DNA of 20,990 bases from the NCBI GenBank assembly GCA_046715235.1, contig JBKJZO010000002.1, positions 1-20,990 of the forward strand. Reading direction: 5' to 3'. The notes under the pieces were generated by a model. That model had not been told where the DNA came from and did not search any database. It saw nothing but the letters and a program-made list of their open reading frames with translations. Source of the DNA: JBKJZO01 sp046715235. Its GTDB lineage: Bacteria; Actinomycetota; Actinomycetes; BP-191. Below, one piece after another: positions 1 through 6,988 of the stretch. The position numbers and the translations under genes are program-made. Every line of letters starts with the position of its first letter. Within the stretch, counting starts at the first letter, position 1.

Positions 1-54
1 GCCTCCGACCTGGAGGCGGCCGGTCAGGCCGAACTGGAGGATACGTCCAAGTGA
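1..54 (+). CDS. C-terminal end of upstream gene, probably LivG
   Basis: Frame 1 is open from the first base to a TGA at 52-54 and gives 17 residues ending in EDTSK. The stop overlaps the GTG start of livF by four bases (GTGA), the usual sign of translational coupling in one operon. In liv operons the gene directly before livF is normally livG, the other ATPase subunit, so that is the inference. The visible residues are too few to prove the family. Confidence 0.6.
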   Translation, partial: ASDLEAAGQAELEDTSK

Positions 55-797
55 GTGCAGCGACTGCGACCAAGACCCCCGTCATCAACATCGACAACGT
101 GGTGGCCGGCTACCTGCCGGGCGTCAACATCCTGAACGGCTGCTCGCTCGTCGCCGAGCAGGGCGAGCTCATCGGCATCATCGGCCCGAACGGCGCGGGC
201 AAGTCGACGCTGCTGAAGGCGATCTTCGGCCAGGTCAACATCCGCAGCGGCACCGTCTGGCTCGAAGGCGATGACATCACCGGGCTTCGTGCCAACAAGC
301 TCGTGCAGCGCGGCGTCGGCATGGTGCCGCAGAACAACAACGTGTTCCCAAGCCTCACCATCGAGGAGAACCTCCAGATGGGCCTGTACCAGCGGCCCGG
401 CGCGTACAAGGAGCGCCTCGAGTTCGTGACGGGCATCTTCGCCGAGCTGGGCAAACGCCTCAAGCAGCGTGCGGGCTCCCTCTCCGGCGGTGAGCGCCAG
501 ATGGTGGCCATGTCGCGGGCTCTGATGATGGATCCCAAGGTCCTGCTTCTCGACGAGACCTCGGCGGGCCTGTCGCCGGTTCGCCAGGACGAGGCCTTCA
601 TCCGTGTCTCCGAGATCAACAAGGCCGGCGTGACGACCATCATGGTCGAGCAGAACGCCCGCCGTTGCCTGCAGATCTGCGACCGCGGTTATGTGCTCGA
701 CCAGGGTCGCAATGCGTACACCGCGTCGGGCGCCGCATTGCTCAAGGACCCCAAGGTGATTGAGCTCTACCTCGGCATGCTCGCCAGAGTGAAGTAG
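51..797 (+). CDS. livF: Branched-chain amino acid ABC transporter ATP-binding protein LivF
   Basis: ATPase subunit of a LIV-I-type (HAAT) importer; it powers uptake of leucine, isoleucine, valine or related amides through the LivH/LivM permeases at the inner face of the membrane. The 248-residue length is near the family norm. Walker A GPNGAGKST is at residues 45-53, the Q-loop at Gln94, the signature LSGGE at 144-148, and Walker B ends in Asp168-Glu169. The family-typical VEQN stands at about 199-202 in place of the H-loop. The GTG start at 51 has a GGAGG at 36-40 and overlaps the previous stop. Walker B is followed by TSAGLSP rather than the commoner PSLGLAP. The exact substrate cannot be read from the ATPase; urea or amides are possible in related systems. 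Confidence 0.93.
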   Translation: MSAATATKTPVINIDNVVAGYLPGVNILNGCSLVAEQGELIGIIGPNGAGKSTLLKAIFGQVNIRSGTVWLEGDDITGLRANKLVQRGVGMVPQNNNVFPSLTIEENLQMGLYQRPGAYKERLEFVTGIFAELGKRLKQRAGSLSGGERQMVAMSRALMMDPKVLLLDETSAGLSPVRQDEAFIRVSEINKAGVTTIMVEQNARRCLQICDRGYVLDQGRNAYTASGAALLKDPKVIELYLGMLARVK

Positions 798-807
798 AAG
801 TAGAAGC

Positions 808-837
808 AGAAAGGCCCGGCCGAAGCAGGGCCTTTCT
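808..837. terminator. Bidirectional hairpin terminator between livF and the binding-protein gene
   Basis: Perfect 10-bp inverted repeat: AGAAAGGCCC at 808-817 and GGGCCTTTCT at 828-837, with a 10-base loop. It lies between two convergent stop codons (795-797 and 852-854). The arms end in short A/T tracts on both strands, so it can serve transcripts from either side. Confidence 0.8.
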
Positions 838-851
838 CCATTGGCAGAGTG

Positions 852-2183
852 TTACGCGCCCGCGAGCTCGAACTTGAGCGTCTTGAGCGAGTTGTCGGCC
901 TGGAACTCCAAGATGCCGTAGCTGGCCTGGCCAGGGTCGCCCACGTCGTCGAACTCGATCGGACCAGTGACGCCGTCGTAGTCGACGTCGGTGCCGGCAC
1001 GCACGAGGTCCATGCACTCCTTGACCGCCTTGCACTTCGTGCCGCCCTTGGTGACCTCGATGATCTGCTTGGCGAAGTCGACACCAGCGTCGGTCTTGGC
1101 CGCCTCGGCGGCAAGAGCGATGACGACGACCGCGTCGTAGGACTCACCGGCGTAGTTGAAGTCGATGAGCTTCGGATCGATCTTGAGCAGCTTGGCCTCG
1201 AAGTCCTTGGCCAGCTGGGACAACGGGGTGGTGCCCTTCATGCCCAGGATGGCACCCGGGGTTTTCGCGAACTGCTTGCCGAATGCGTTGCCCATGTTGC
1301 CGTCGGTGCCGTAGACCTTCTTGTCCTTGGGACCGATGCCCTTCTCGATCATCGACGTGACGATCTTGGCGGACTCGTCGAAGCCGATGACGACGACGGC
1401 ATCGGGGTTCTTGGCCTTGATCTTCTCGACCTCGGCGTCGAAACCAGCGGCAACCGGGTCGTAGATGACCGTTTCGACAACCTGGGCGCCACCCTCGGTG
1501 AGCGTCTTGGTCAGGTCCTGGGCAAGACCCTCACCGTAGGGGTCCTGCAGAGCGAGGATCCCGACGGTCTGGTTGCCGTCGGCGATGATCAGCTCGCCGA
1601 GGACCTGGCCCTGGAGGATGTCGGAAGGAGCGGTGCGGAAGTACAGGCCCTTGTCGGCGTACGTGCTGAGTGTCTTCGACGTGTTGGCCGGCGAGAACTG
1701 GACGACGCCGGATCCCACGATCTTGTCGATGACTGTCAGCGAGACGCCGGAGGACGCCGCACCGATGATGGCGTCGGTGTTGGCGGCGAGCAGCCGGTCG
1801 ACCGTCTGGTTGGCGATGTCGGTGGTCGCGTCGCCCGAGTCACCCTCGGTCAGCTTGACGTCCTTGCCCAGAACGCCGCCAGCAGCGTTGACTTCCTGGA
1901 TTCCGAGCTTGACGCCGGCGAACTCGGGTGGGCCGAGGAACGCCAGGCTGCCGGTCTCCGGCAAGATCGTGCCGATGTGCAGCACGCCGTCCTTCTCGAC
2001 CGGGTTGAGGCTGGGCGCTGGCTTAGCCGAGGTGGTCGCCGTTGCGGTCGCCGTCGCCGTGTCCGTTGGGGTAGTCGCCGCGGTACCGGGCTCGTCGTCG
2101 TCGCCACCACAAGCCGCCAGCGCGATCGAACTCGCGGCCACTACGGTCAGCGTGCGCCAGAGGGGGGTAGAAGAACGGGTCAT
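852..2183 (-). CDS. Branched-chain amino acid ABC transporter substrate-binding lipoprotein
   Basis: Extracytoplasmic solute receptor of the Leu/Ile/Val-binding family (type I periplasmic-binding fold, Peripla_BP_6), expected to feed the LivFGHM importer encoded next to it. The 443-residue precursor has a lipoprotein signal peptide with lipobox LAAC at residues 22-25 (Cys25 acylated). An acidic and Thr/Ala-rich linker follows to about residue 57; the binding domain starts near GVLHIGTILPETGSLAFLGP. The ATG at 2183 has an AAGGAG at 2190-2195, six bases away. It is transcribed toward livF from its own promoter, so receptor and transporter are controlled separately, allowing excess receptor. The low-complexity linker suits a lipid-anchored protein reaching out from the membrane. 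The ligand is not determined; a possible regulatory site lies upstream. Confidence 0.9.
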   Translation of the reverse strand: MTRSSTPLWRTLTVVAASSIALAACGGDDDEPGTAATTPTDTATATATATTSAKPAPSLNPVEKDGVLHIGTILPETGSLAFLGPPEFAGVKLGIQEVNAAGGVLGKDVKLTEGDSGDATTDIANQTVDRLLAANTDAIIGAASSGVSLTVIDKIVGSGVVQFSPANTSKTLSTYADKGLYFRTAPSDILQGQVLGELIIADGNQTVGILALQDPYGEGLAQDLTKTLTEGGAQVVETVIYDPVAAGFDAEVEKIKAKNPDAVVVIGFDESAKIVTSMIEKGIGPKDKKVYGTDGNMGNAFGKQFAKTPGAILGMKGTTPLSQLAKDFEAKLLKIDPKLIDFNYAGESYDAVVVIALAAEAAKTDAGVDFAKQIIEVTKGGTKCKAVKECMDLVRAGTDVDYDGVTGPIEFDDVGDPGQASYGILEFQADNSLKTLKFELAGA

Positions 2184-2265
2184 GTAGTTCTCCTTCAGTG
2201 GATCTCAGGGCGACGCCGTCAGTGGCGATACCCCTCCCCCATGTGGTGCAAAACCGCGCAAACCG

Positions 2266-2328
2266 ACATTAATCGACTGTCTGGAGGCAGCGGTACGTCC
2301 CGCGCGGGCACGTGACCTTGTTGTGACC
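2266..2328 (-). promoter_or_regulatory. Candidate promoter and GTCAC repeat operator upstream of the binding-protein gene
   Basis: Read on the minus strand, GTCAC occurs twice with six bases between (positions 2323-2327 and 2312-2316), an 11-bp helical period. About 40 bases downstream is a TAATGT element (2266-2271) fitting the actinobacterial -10 pattern TAnnnT; no good -35 is visible. GTnAC-n6 half sites on an 11-bp period resemble GlnR boxes, and TCAC repeats with this period also resemble PhoP boxes. The site would lie at about -55, suitable for activation. This is pattern matching by eye only. Confidence 0.4.
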
Positions 2329-2360
2329 TACTCGTGTCGAGCGCGAAACCGGAGCAGCGG

Positions 2361-2963
2361 CTATTCCTCCGGCCGGTCGGTGCCGGCGAGGACTCCTTCG
2401 GCGAGGGCCCGCATCGTCAGGCGTTTGTTCATCGACGTGCGCTGGATCCACCGGAAAGCGTCCGGTTCGGTCAGGCCATGCTCGCTCATCAGCACGCCCT
2501 TGGCGCGCTCGACCAGCTTGCGGGCCTCCAGCCGCGACTGCAGGTCGTCGACTTCGGCCTCGAGACCCTTCAGTTCGGTGTAGCGCGACAGCGCCATCTC
2601 GATCGTCGGGAGCAGGTCCTTCTTCTGGAAAGGCTTGACCAGGTAGGCCATCGCGCCGGCCTCCCGCGCCTTCTCCACCAGGTCGCGCTGCGAGAAGGCC
2701 GTCAAGATGATCACCGGCGCGATCCGCTTGCGCGCGATCTGCTCGGCGGCCGCGATGCCGTCGAGCACGGGCATCTTCACGTCGAGGATGACCAGATCCG
2801 GCCGCAGCTCGGTCGCGAGAGATACGGCGGCGGCACCATCACCGGCTTCGGCGACGACCTCATAACCCTCTTCCTCGAGCATCTCCTTGAGGTCGAGTCG
2901 GATCAGCGCCTCATCCTCGGCGATCAGCACTCGGCGTCGGGTAGTGGGGTCGGGCTGGGTCAC
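2361..2963 (-). CDS. pdtaR: ANTAR-domain response regulator, PdtaR-like
   Basis: Response regulator that acts on RNA: phosphorylation of the receiver lets the C-terminal ANTAR domain bind paired hairpins and prevent transcription termination. The 200 residues match the size of M. tuberculosis Rv1626 (PdtaR). The receiver spans about 10-125, with the acidic pair Glu16-Asp17, phospho-acceptor Asp61 in DVKMP, Thr88 and Lys110 (VKPF). A helical linker joins it to the ANTAR domain at about 133-195. The GTG start at 2963 has only a weak upstream AGGA. No cognate kinase (PdtaS) is present, which is common. The gene is not coupled to its neighbours. In M. tuberculosis pdtaR also lies a short distance from the trp genes, so the window may preserve an expanded form of that neighbourhood (from memory). 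Confidence 0.92.
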   Translation of the reverse strand: MTQPDPTTRRRVLIAEDEALIRLDLKEMLEEEGYEVVAEAGDGAAAVSLATELRPDLVILDVKMPVLDGIAAAEQIARKRIAPVIILTAFSQRDLVEKAREAGAMAYLVKPFQKKDLLPTIEMALSRYTELKGLEAEVDDLQSRLEARKLVERAKGVLMSEHGLTEPDAFRWIQRTSMNKRLTMRALAEGVLAGTDRPEE

Positions 2964-3092
2964 GGGCGGCGTCCTGAAGTAGGCGGTCGGGCATCACGCA
3001 GCGCCATCGCGGTTCGCGGGCGGCCGCCAGAGCCTATCGGGCTACCATGGTCGCGCTGCATCCGGGTTTCCGGCCGAGCAGCTTCATCCCCG

Positions 3093-3175
3093 GCCGGGGT
3101 GGTGGAACGGCAGACACGGGCGCCTCAAAAGCGCCTGCTCGAAAGGGCGTGCGGGTTCGATTCCCGCTCCCGGCA
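3093..3175 (+). tRNA. tRNA-Leu, anticodon CAA
   Basis: Class II tRNA of 83 bases without an encoded CCA. The acceptor stem GCCGGGG (3093-3099) pairs with TCCCGGC (3168-3174) with one G-U pair; the discriminator is A3175. The D stem is 3102-3104/3115-3117. The anticodon stem GGCGC/GCGCC is perfect, with loop CTCAAAA placing anticodon CAA at 3126-3128 (reads UUG). A long variable arm (3136-3150) and T arm GCGGG-TTCGATT-CCCGC (3151-3167) follow. A TACCAT at 3043-3048 could be its -10 element. Confidence 0.97.
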
Positions 3176-3196
3176 CTCATGACGGTGGGGCATGGC

Positions 3197-3211
3197 GATC
3201 GCTACGCGATC
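3197..3211. terminator. Small hairpin between tRNA-Leu and arsR
   Basis: Perfect 6-bp inverted repeat GATCGC/GCGATC with a 3-base loop, overlapping the arsR stop codon and 21 bases beyond the tRNA 3' end. It could end both convergent transcripts, but there is no T tract, so the assignment is tentative. Confidence 0.3.
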
Positions 3212-3549
3212 AGCGTGCCGAGCGCCGCGAGCACGTCCCCGCGGGCGCGGTAGTAAACCCAGACACCCCTCTTCTCGCGGTCGAGCAGGCCGATGGCGTG
3301 CAGGACTTTGAGATGGTGGCTGATCGTCGGCTGAGAGAGCTCGAACGCGCCGGTGAGGTCGCAGACACACGCTTCCCCGTTCGCCTGGGAAGCGATGAGT
3401 GACATCAGCCGCAGACGCACTGGGTCGGCAAGCGCTTTGAGCACCGGTGCGACCAGCTCGGCCTGCTCCTGACTGATCGGCTCGCTCGTCAGCGGCGGGC
3501 AGCATTCGACGGTCTGCACAGGGGTCAGGTGCAGCAAAGACTTAGGCAT
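3202..3549 (-). CDS. arsR: ArsR/SmtB-family metalloregulatory repressor
   Basis: Winged-helix repressor that leaves its operator on binding arsenite or a soft metal. It has 115 residues, normal for the family. The core runs from about residue 30 (LVAPVLKALADPVRLRLM) through the recognition helix LSQPTISHHLKVL to the wing REKRGVWVYYR. Candidate ligands are a Cys16-Cys17 pair near the N terminus and Cys61/Cys63 in ACVCDLT. That combination resembles the Corynebacterium-type ArsR site (N-terminal Cys pair plus one Cys in the alpha-3/4 area) more than the CxCxxC site of plasmid ArsR. The frame is open far upstream, but that part is the antisense of cadI; ATG at 3549 fits the family N terminus. 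No Shine-Dalgarno is visible, so the mRNA may be leaderless. It is divergent from cadI. Confidence 0.92.
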   Translation of the reverse strand: MPKSLLHLTPVQTVECCPPLTSEPISQEQAELVAPVLKALADPVRLRLMSLIASQANGEACVCDLTGAFELSQPTISHHLKVLHAIGLLDREKRGVWVYYRARGDVLAALGTLIA

Positions 3550-3617
3550 CCATCTATATTGACAGCTATCGATGTCTTGTGCCAGCCTTCGACCACAAGA
3601 CATTGACATCCATCTAT
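3547..3617. promoter_or_regulatory. arsR-cadI divergent operator region
   Basis: The 81-base gap between the divergent genes is AT-rich for this genome. It holds an imperfect inverted repeat CATCTATA-n8-TATCGATG (3551-3574) and a direct repeat of CATCCATCTAT (3547-3557 and 3607-3617). ATTGACA precedes each side (3558-3564 and 3602-3608). One repeat touches the arsR start and the other adjoins the cadI RBS (AAGGAG, 3620-3625). This suits repression of both genes by ArsR. I cannot assign -35/-10 elements confidently. Confidence 0.7.
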
Positions 3618-3630
3618 CTAAGGAGCCACC

Positions 3631-4089
3631 GTGTCCCGAGTACAACTTGCCCTCAACGTCGATGACGTCGACGCCGCTGTCGTCTTCTATGCCGCGCTCT
3701 TCGACACCGAGCCGGCCAAGCACCGCCCGGGCTACGCCAACTTCGCTATAGCCGAGCCGCCGCTGAAGCTCGTCCTGATCGAGAACCCGGGGCGCGGCGG
3801 GTCGCTCAACCACCTCGGGGTCGAGGTCGAGTCCACCGAGGTGGTCGGAGCCGAGCAGACCAGGCTCGCCGAGAGCGGACTTGCTTCGATGGCCGAGCGC
3901 GCTACGACGACCTGTTGCTACGCGGCCCAGGACAAGTTCTGGGTGCAAGGCTCCCCCGGCGGCGAACAGTGGGAGATCTATACCGTGCTCGCCGACAGCC
4001 AGACCTTCGGCGACGCGCCGACGCACGACACGTCGGCAACCGAAACCGCATGCTGCTCCGACTCAGGCGCTGTCGCGGCGTGCTGCTAG
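3631..4089 (+). CDS. CadI/ArsI-family VOC protein (probable C-As lyase)
   Basis: Vicinal-oxygen-chelate fold protein of the group containing M. tuberculosis CadI and the ArsI C-As lyases, which cleave trivalent methyl- or aryl-arsenicals with non-haem Fe(II) and O2. The 152 residues carry all the positions expected: Gln5, His61 and Glu115 as metal ligands, and the vicinal Cys95-Cys96 pair (TTTCCYAA) that binds As(III). The C-terminal tail is cysteine-rich (Cys141-142, Cys151-152), also common in this group and probably a further soft-metal site. GTG start with AAGGAG five bases upstream. It is divergent from arsR, with no efflux pump, arsenate reductase or ArsM nearby. Its stop overlaps the convergent cheX stop. 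Cadmium induction is known for CadI; organoarsenical lyase activity is inferred from the residues. Confidence 0.88.
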   Translation: MSRVQLALNVDDVDAAVVFYAALFDTEPAKHRPGYANFAIAEPPLKLVLIENPGRGGSLNHLGVEVESTEVVGAEQTRLAESGLASMAERATTTCCYAAQDKFWVQGSPGGEQWEIYTVLADSQTFGDAPTHDTSATETACCSDSGAVAACC

Positions 4090-4541
4090 ACGGCCAGCGC
4101 CTGCCGCACCGTGATGAGCATCGGCTGGCCTTCGCAGCGCAGCGTGATCTGCGCGAGCAGGTCCGTGCCAGGTGCCCAGATCGAGTAGTCCGAACCTTCG
4201 GCTACTGACGGGATGGACAGGTTGGACGGCGCCGGCAGAAGGCTCTTGATGTTGCCGCCGACCATGTTGGTGAGCTCGCCGAGCGAGTCGGCGACATCCC
4301 GCTCCGCTACCTCGTCGGACGCCATGCCGAGCATACGTCCGGCGAACGTTTGGCTCAGGAAGTCGGAAACCTCGAGCAGGACGGTGCCCTGCCAGGCTCC
4401 GCCGATGTTGACGAACCCGGTCATGGTCCGCTTGCTGTCCGCAAACGGATCGCCCGCGTCGTCACTCATCTCCAGGTCCATGCCGAGCAGCGACTCCCAG
4501 ATCTCCTGGCAGATTTCGTGAATCTGATACCTGGACAACAT
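4086..4541 (-). CDS. cheX: CheX-like chemotaxis phosphatase
   Basis: A 151-residue protein of the CheX/CheC/FliY phosphatase fold, which removes phosphate from CheY-P to end the signal. The catalytic E-x-x-N signature is Glu89-x-x-Asn92 in GELTNMVGGN. One such motif suits CheX rather than the doubled helices of CheC. It is the last gene of the minus-strand che operon, starting two bases after the cheR stop, with a G-rich RBS (GGGGGAG) inside the cheR end. Its stop overlaps that of the convergent cadI (shared 4086-4089), so no terminator lies between them and the transcripts must be antisense at their 3' ends. No CheZ, CheC or CheD is in the window. Confidence 0.83.
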   Translation of the reverse strand: MLSRYQIHEICQEIWESLLGMDLEMSDDAGDPFADSKRTMTGFVNIGGAWQGTVLLEVSDFLSQTFAGRMLGMASDEVAERDVADSLGELTNMVGGNIKSLLPAPSNLSIPSVAEGSDYSIWAPGTDLLAQITLRCEGQPMLITVRQALAV

Positions 4542-4543
4542 GG

Positions 4544-5377
4544 CTACGCTCCCCCGTTTCTGAGTCGGTAACAGGTGGCCTTGTCGAACAGGACGCGTTC
4601 GTAGGAGTCGTCAAGGTTGAGCGTGGTCTCGGCAGCGCCGAGGAACAGGAAGCCGTCCGGCTTGAGAACACGACGCAGCCGGTCGAGGACAGCGCGCTTG
4701 GTCTCGGTGTCGAAGTAGATCAGTACGTTGCGCATGAACACCACGTCCATCGGTGGCAACGGCGCCCAGGGCGCCGCCAGGTTCATCTGGCGAAACTCAA
4801 CCATACGACGGACGATGTCCTTGATCTCCCAGTCCACGCCACGCCGCTCGAAGTACTTCACGAGCAGGTGGGCCGGCAGACCACGGTTGACCTCAAGGTG
4901 GCTGTAGCGACCCTCCACCGCCTTCGAGAGCATGCTGGTGGAGACGTCGCTCGCGTAGCAGCGGACCCGCCCCCCGAGCAGCTCGGGGAACTTCTCGTGG
5001 ATCAAGATGCCGAGGCTGTAGGCCTCCTGACCACTCGAGCTCGCCGCGCTCCAGATTGTCAGCGGTGCGCCGCCGCGCATCGTCGCGAGCGCCGGCAGGA
5101 CGTGCTGCGACATCGCCTCGAACGGGTGGCGGTCGCGGAAGAACGACGTCTCGTTGGTCGTCATGGCCTCGACGACCTCGTTGTGGATCGCGTTCAGCGG
5201 CTCGTCGCGCAGACGCCGTACCAGCTTGGGGATGGACCCTTCGGCGAGTCGTCGGGCCAGCGGTTGCAGCCGTGACTCGACGAGATACTCCTTGCCGTCG
5301 TCGAGAACGATCGCCGCCCGGCGGTACACGAGCTCGCGGATGTACTCGAACTCGACCGAGGAGACCGTGTTGTTCAT
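4544..5377 (-). CDS. cheR: Chemotaxis protein methyltransferase CheR
   Basis: S-adenosylmethionine-dependent methylation of glutamates on methyl-accepting chemotaxis proteins, the adaptation step opposed by CheB. The 277 residues have an N-terminal helical domain (1-70), NETSFFRD at 75-82, the SAM-binding stretch WSAASSSGQE at 109-118 (commoner form WSAGCSTGEE), Asp144 as ribose ligand, and RNVLIYF at 216-222. The Cys/Gly-to-Ala/Ser and Glu-to-Gln changes in the SAM loop are slightly unusual but keep its shape. The ATG overlaps the cheB stop (ATGA), so the two adaptation enzymes are translationally coupled. No C-terminal pentapeptide-binding or TPR extension is present. Confidence 0.95.
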   Translation of the reverse strand: MNNTVSSVEFEYIRELVYRRAAIVLDDGKEYLVESRLQPLARRLAEGSIPKLVRRLRDEPLNAIHNEVVEAMTTNETSFFRDRHPFEAMSQHVLPALATMRGGAPLTIWSAASSSGQEAYSLGILIHEKFPELLGGRVRCYASDVSTSMLSKAVEGRYSHLEVNRGLPAHLLVKYFERRGVDWEIKDIVRRMVEFRQMNLAAPWAPLPPMDVVFMRNVLIYFDTETKRAVLDRLRRVLKPDGFLFLGAAETTLNLDDSYERVLFDKATCYRLRNGGA

Positions 5378-6522
5378 CGGGCACCGCTCGAAATCGGCGC
5401 CCTCGGAGCGCCGCTGCGTCCTGCCGCCACCCTGCGGATGATTTCGTCGCTGACACCGTCGAGGGCAACGATGCTCTCGGCGAGGCCTCTGCTTGCGATG
5501 GCGCCCGGCATACCCCAGACGATCGAACTGGCCTCGTCCTGAACCACGATCTGAGCGCCCTCACCGTGCAGTCGCTGCGCACCGAGAAGACCGTCCTGGC
5601 CCATGCCTGTGAGTACGACGGCAAGCGAGTTCCCGCCGTACACGTCGGCCACCGACCGGAAGAGAACGTTGACAGCGGGCCGGCACCAGGACTCAGGAGC
5701 TCCCTGGTCGGTCGCGATCCGCAGCTCGCCATCGCCGTCGCGGACGACCGTCATATGGAAGTCGCCGGGCGCGATGTAGATGCAGCCTGGGCGGACGGGG
5801 TCGCCGTCGCGGGCCTCGCCCACCGCCATTGCGCACCGGGACGCGAGCCGCTCGGCGAACAACCGGGTGAACACCGGAGGCATGTGCTGGACTATCAGGA
5901 TCGGCACCGGGAAGTCACGGGGCAACCGGGGAAGGACCTCGGTCAGCGCATCGGGGCCACCGGTGGAGACACCGATTGCAACGACGTCGACGCGGGAGGA
6001 GCCAGCGCGTGTGCGTTCGCGCTGGACGGCAACGGGTGCCGGCCGTGCGGCCCGCGGCACCGGGGCGGTCGGGACGACGCGGCCCTCGGCACGGCCGCGC
6101 TGACCGGCCGCTGCCCAGTCGGCAAGAACTTTGATCTTGGGCACGAGCTGGCGACGGACGCTCGCCACGGCCTCGTCGACGCTACCGACAGCGGAGGGCT
6201 TAGTGACGTAGTCGTTCGCGCCCTTGGAGAGCGCGTCCAGCGTCGCAGCCGCGCCCCGCTCGGTGACCGAGCTGAACATGATGACCGGCAGCCGCGGGTA
6301 GAGCTTGCGCAACTCGACGAGAGCCTCGAGCCCGTTCATGTCGGGCATCTCGACATCGAGCGTGACGATGTCGGGCTTGAGTTGACGGATCCTCGACAGA
6401 GCGATGCGACCGCTCGAGGCAGTGCCTACGACGTCGATGTCGGGATCGTCGCTGAGGACGTTCGTGACGAGCCGGCGAATGACCACCGAGTCGTCTACGA
6501 CCAGGACGCTGATCTTGCTCAC
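5374..6522 (-). CDS. cheB: Chemotaxis response regulator methylesterase/deamidase CheB
   Basis: Demethylates receptor glutamates when phosphorylated by CheA, giving feedback adaptation. The 382 residues have a receiver at 1-120 (Asp10-Asp11, phospho-acceptor Asp56 in DVEMP, Lys108). An Arg/Pro/Ala-rich linker runs from about 135 to 176. The esterase domain holds the triad Ser186 (GVSTGG), His213 (VQHMPP) and Asp310 (TGMGQDG). It starts with GTG with a GGAG close upstream and lies 11 bases after cheY. The linker is longer than in enterobacterial CheB but otherwise everything is canonical. Confidence 0.96.
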   Translation of the reverse strand: MSKISVLVVDDSVVIRRLVTNVLSDDPDIDVVGTASSGRIALSRIRQLKPDIVTLDVEMPDMNGLEALVELRKLYPRLPVIMFSSVTERGAAATLDALSKGANDYVTKPSAVGSVDEAVASVRRQLVPKIKVLADWAAAGQRGRAEGRVVPTAPVPRAARPAPVAVQRERTRAGSSRVDVVAIGVSTGGPDALTEVLPRLPRDFPVPILIVQHMPPVFTRLFAERLASRCAMAVGEARDGDPVRPGCIYIAPGDFHMTVVRDGDGELRIATDQGAPESWCRPAVNVLFRSVADVYGGNSLAVVLTGMGQDGLLGAQRLHGEGAQIVVQDEASSIVWGMPGAIASRGLAESIVALDGVSDEIIRRVAAGRSGAPRAPISSGAR

Positions 6523-6533
6523 GGGCTCCGCTC

Positions 6534-6908
6534 TCAGACTTGAGCGAGGCCGAGCAAGCCCAGCTTCTCGACGATGGCTTCCTTCGTGAACGGCTTGATG
6601 ACGTACTCATGGGCGCCCGCGGCGAGCGCCTTGACGATCTGGGAGGCCTCGCTCTCGGTCGTGACCATCATCAACGTCATGTCGCGCCAGGCTTGCTCGG
6701 CGCGGACGGCGTTGACGAACTCGAGGCCGTTCATCTCGGGCATGTTCCAGTCGATGAGCGCGATCTCGGGCAACGGCCCTTCGCGCAGAACGGACAGACC
6801 TTCCCGACCGTCGGCGGCGTCAACGACGTCGTAGCCGATCTCCCGGAGGATCCGCCCGAGGATCATCCGCATGGCTCGTGAGTCGTCCAACACGAGTGCG
6901 CGTGGCAT
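6534..6908 (-). CDS. cheY: Chemotaxis response regulator CheY
   Basis: Single-domain receiver of 124 residues that carries the signal from CheA to the flagellar motor switch. Asp8-Asp9, phospho-acceptor Asp53 (DWNMP), Thr83 and Lys105 (KPF) are all present. ATG at 6908 with a strong AAGGAAG (6913-6919). It is separated from cheW by 80 bases that contain a 5-bp hairpin GTCAG-CGAA-CTGAC on the transcript (6953-6966) and a GC-rich stem nearer cheY. These could be an RNA-processing or attenuation element inside the operon; no promoter is obvious. A role as motor CheY is inferred from the setting beside CheX. Confidence 0.94.
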   Translation of the reverse strand: MPRALVLDDSRAMRMILGRILREIGYDVVDAADGREGLSVLREGPLPEIALIDWNMPEMNGLEFVNAVRAEQAWRDMTLMMVTTESEASQIVKALAAGAHEYVIKPFTKEAIVEKLGLLGLAQV

Positions 6909-6988
6909 ATGACTTCCTTTGCTCTGCTCGCCGGGCCCCGAGCGGGCGTCCCGTCAGTTCGCTGACTACTTCCTTGGTTCCCTTGGAG

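Noticed and set aside
2020..2075. Short GTC/GCC-type repeats on the plus strand
   Set aside because: They encode the Thr/Ala-rich low-complexity linker of the lipoprotein, not a CRISPR or regulatory repeat.
849..2315. Long plus-strand open frame of 488 codons
   Set aside because: Antisense to the binding-protein gene, which has a lipobox, RBS and clear family; the frame is open only because of high GC codon bias.
3093..3211. Integration (att) site at the 3' end of tRNA-Leu
   Set aside because: No second copy of the tRNA 3' end and no integrase gene in the window.
3047..3253. Plus-strand ORF of 68 codons
   Set aside because: It translates the tRNA-Leu gene; the peptide is the typical false product of a tRNA read as protein.
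3550..4026. N-terminal extension of arsR
   Set aside because: The extension is antisense to cadI and the divergent operator region; ArsR proteins are about 100-120 residues.
5056..6543. Long plus-strand open frame of 495 codons
   Set aside because: Antisense to cheR/cheB, both with complete catalytic motifs; no RBS or family similarity.
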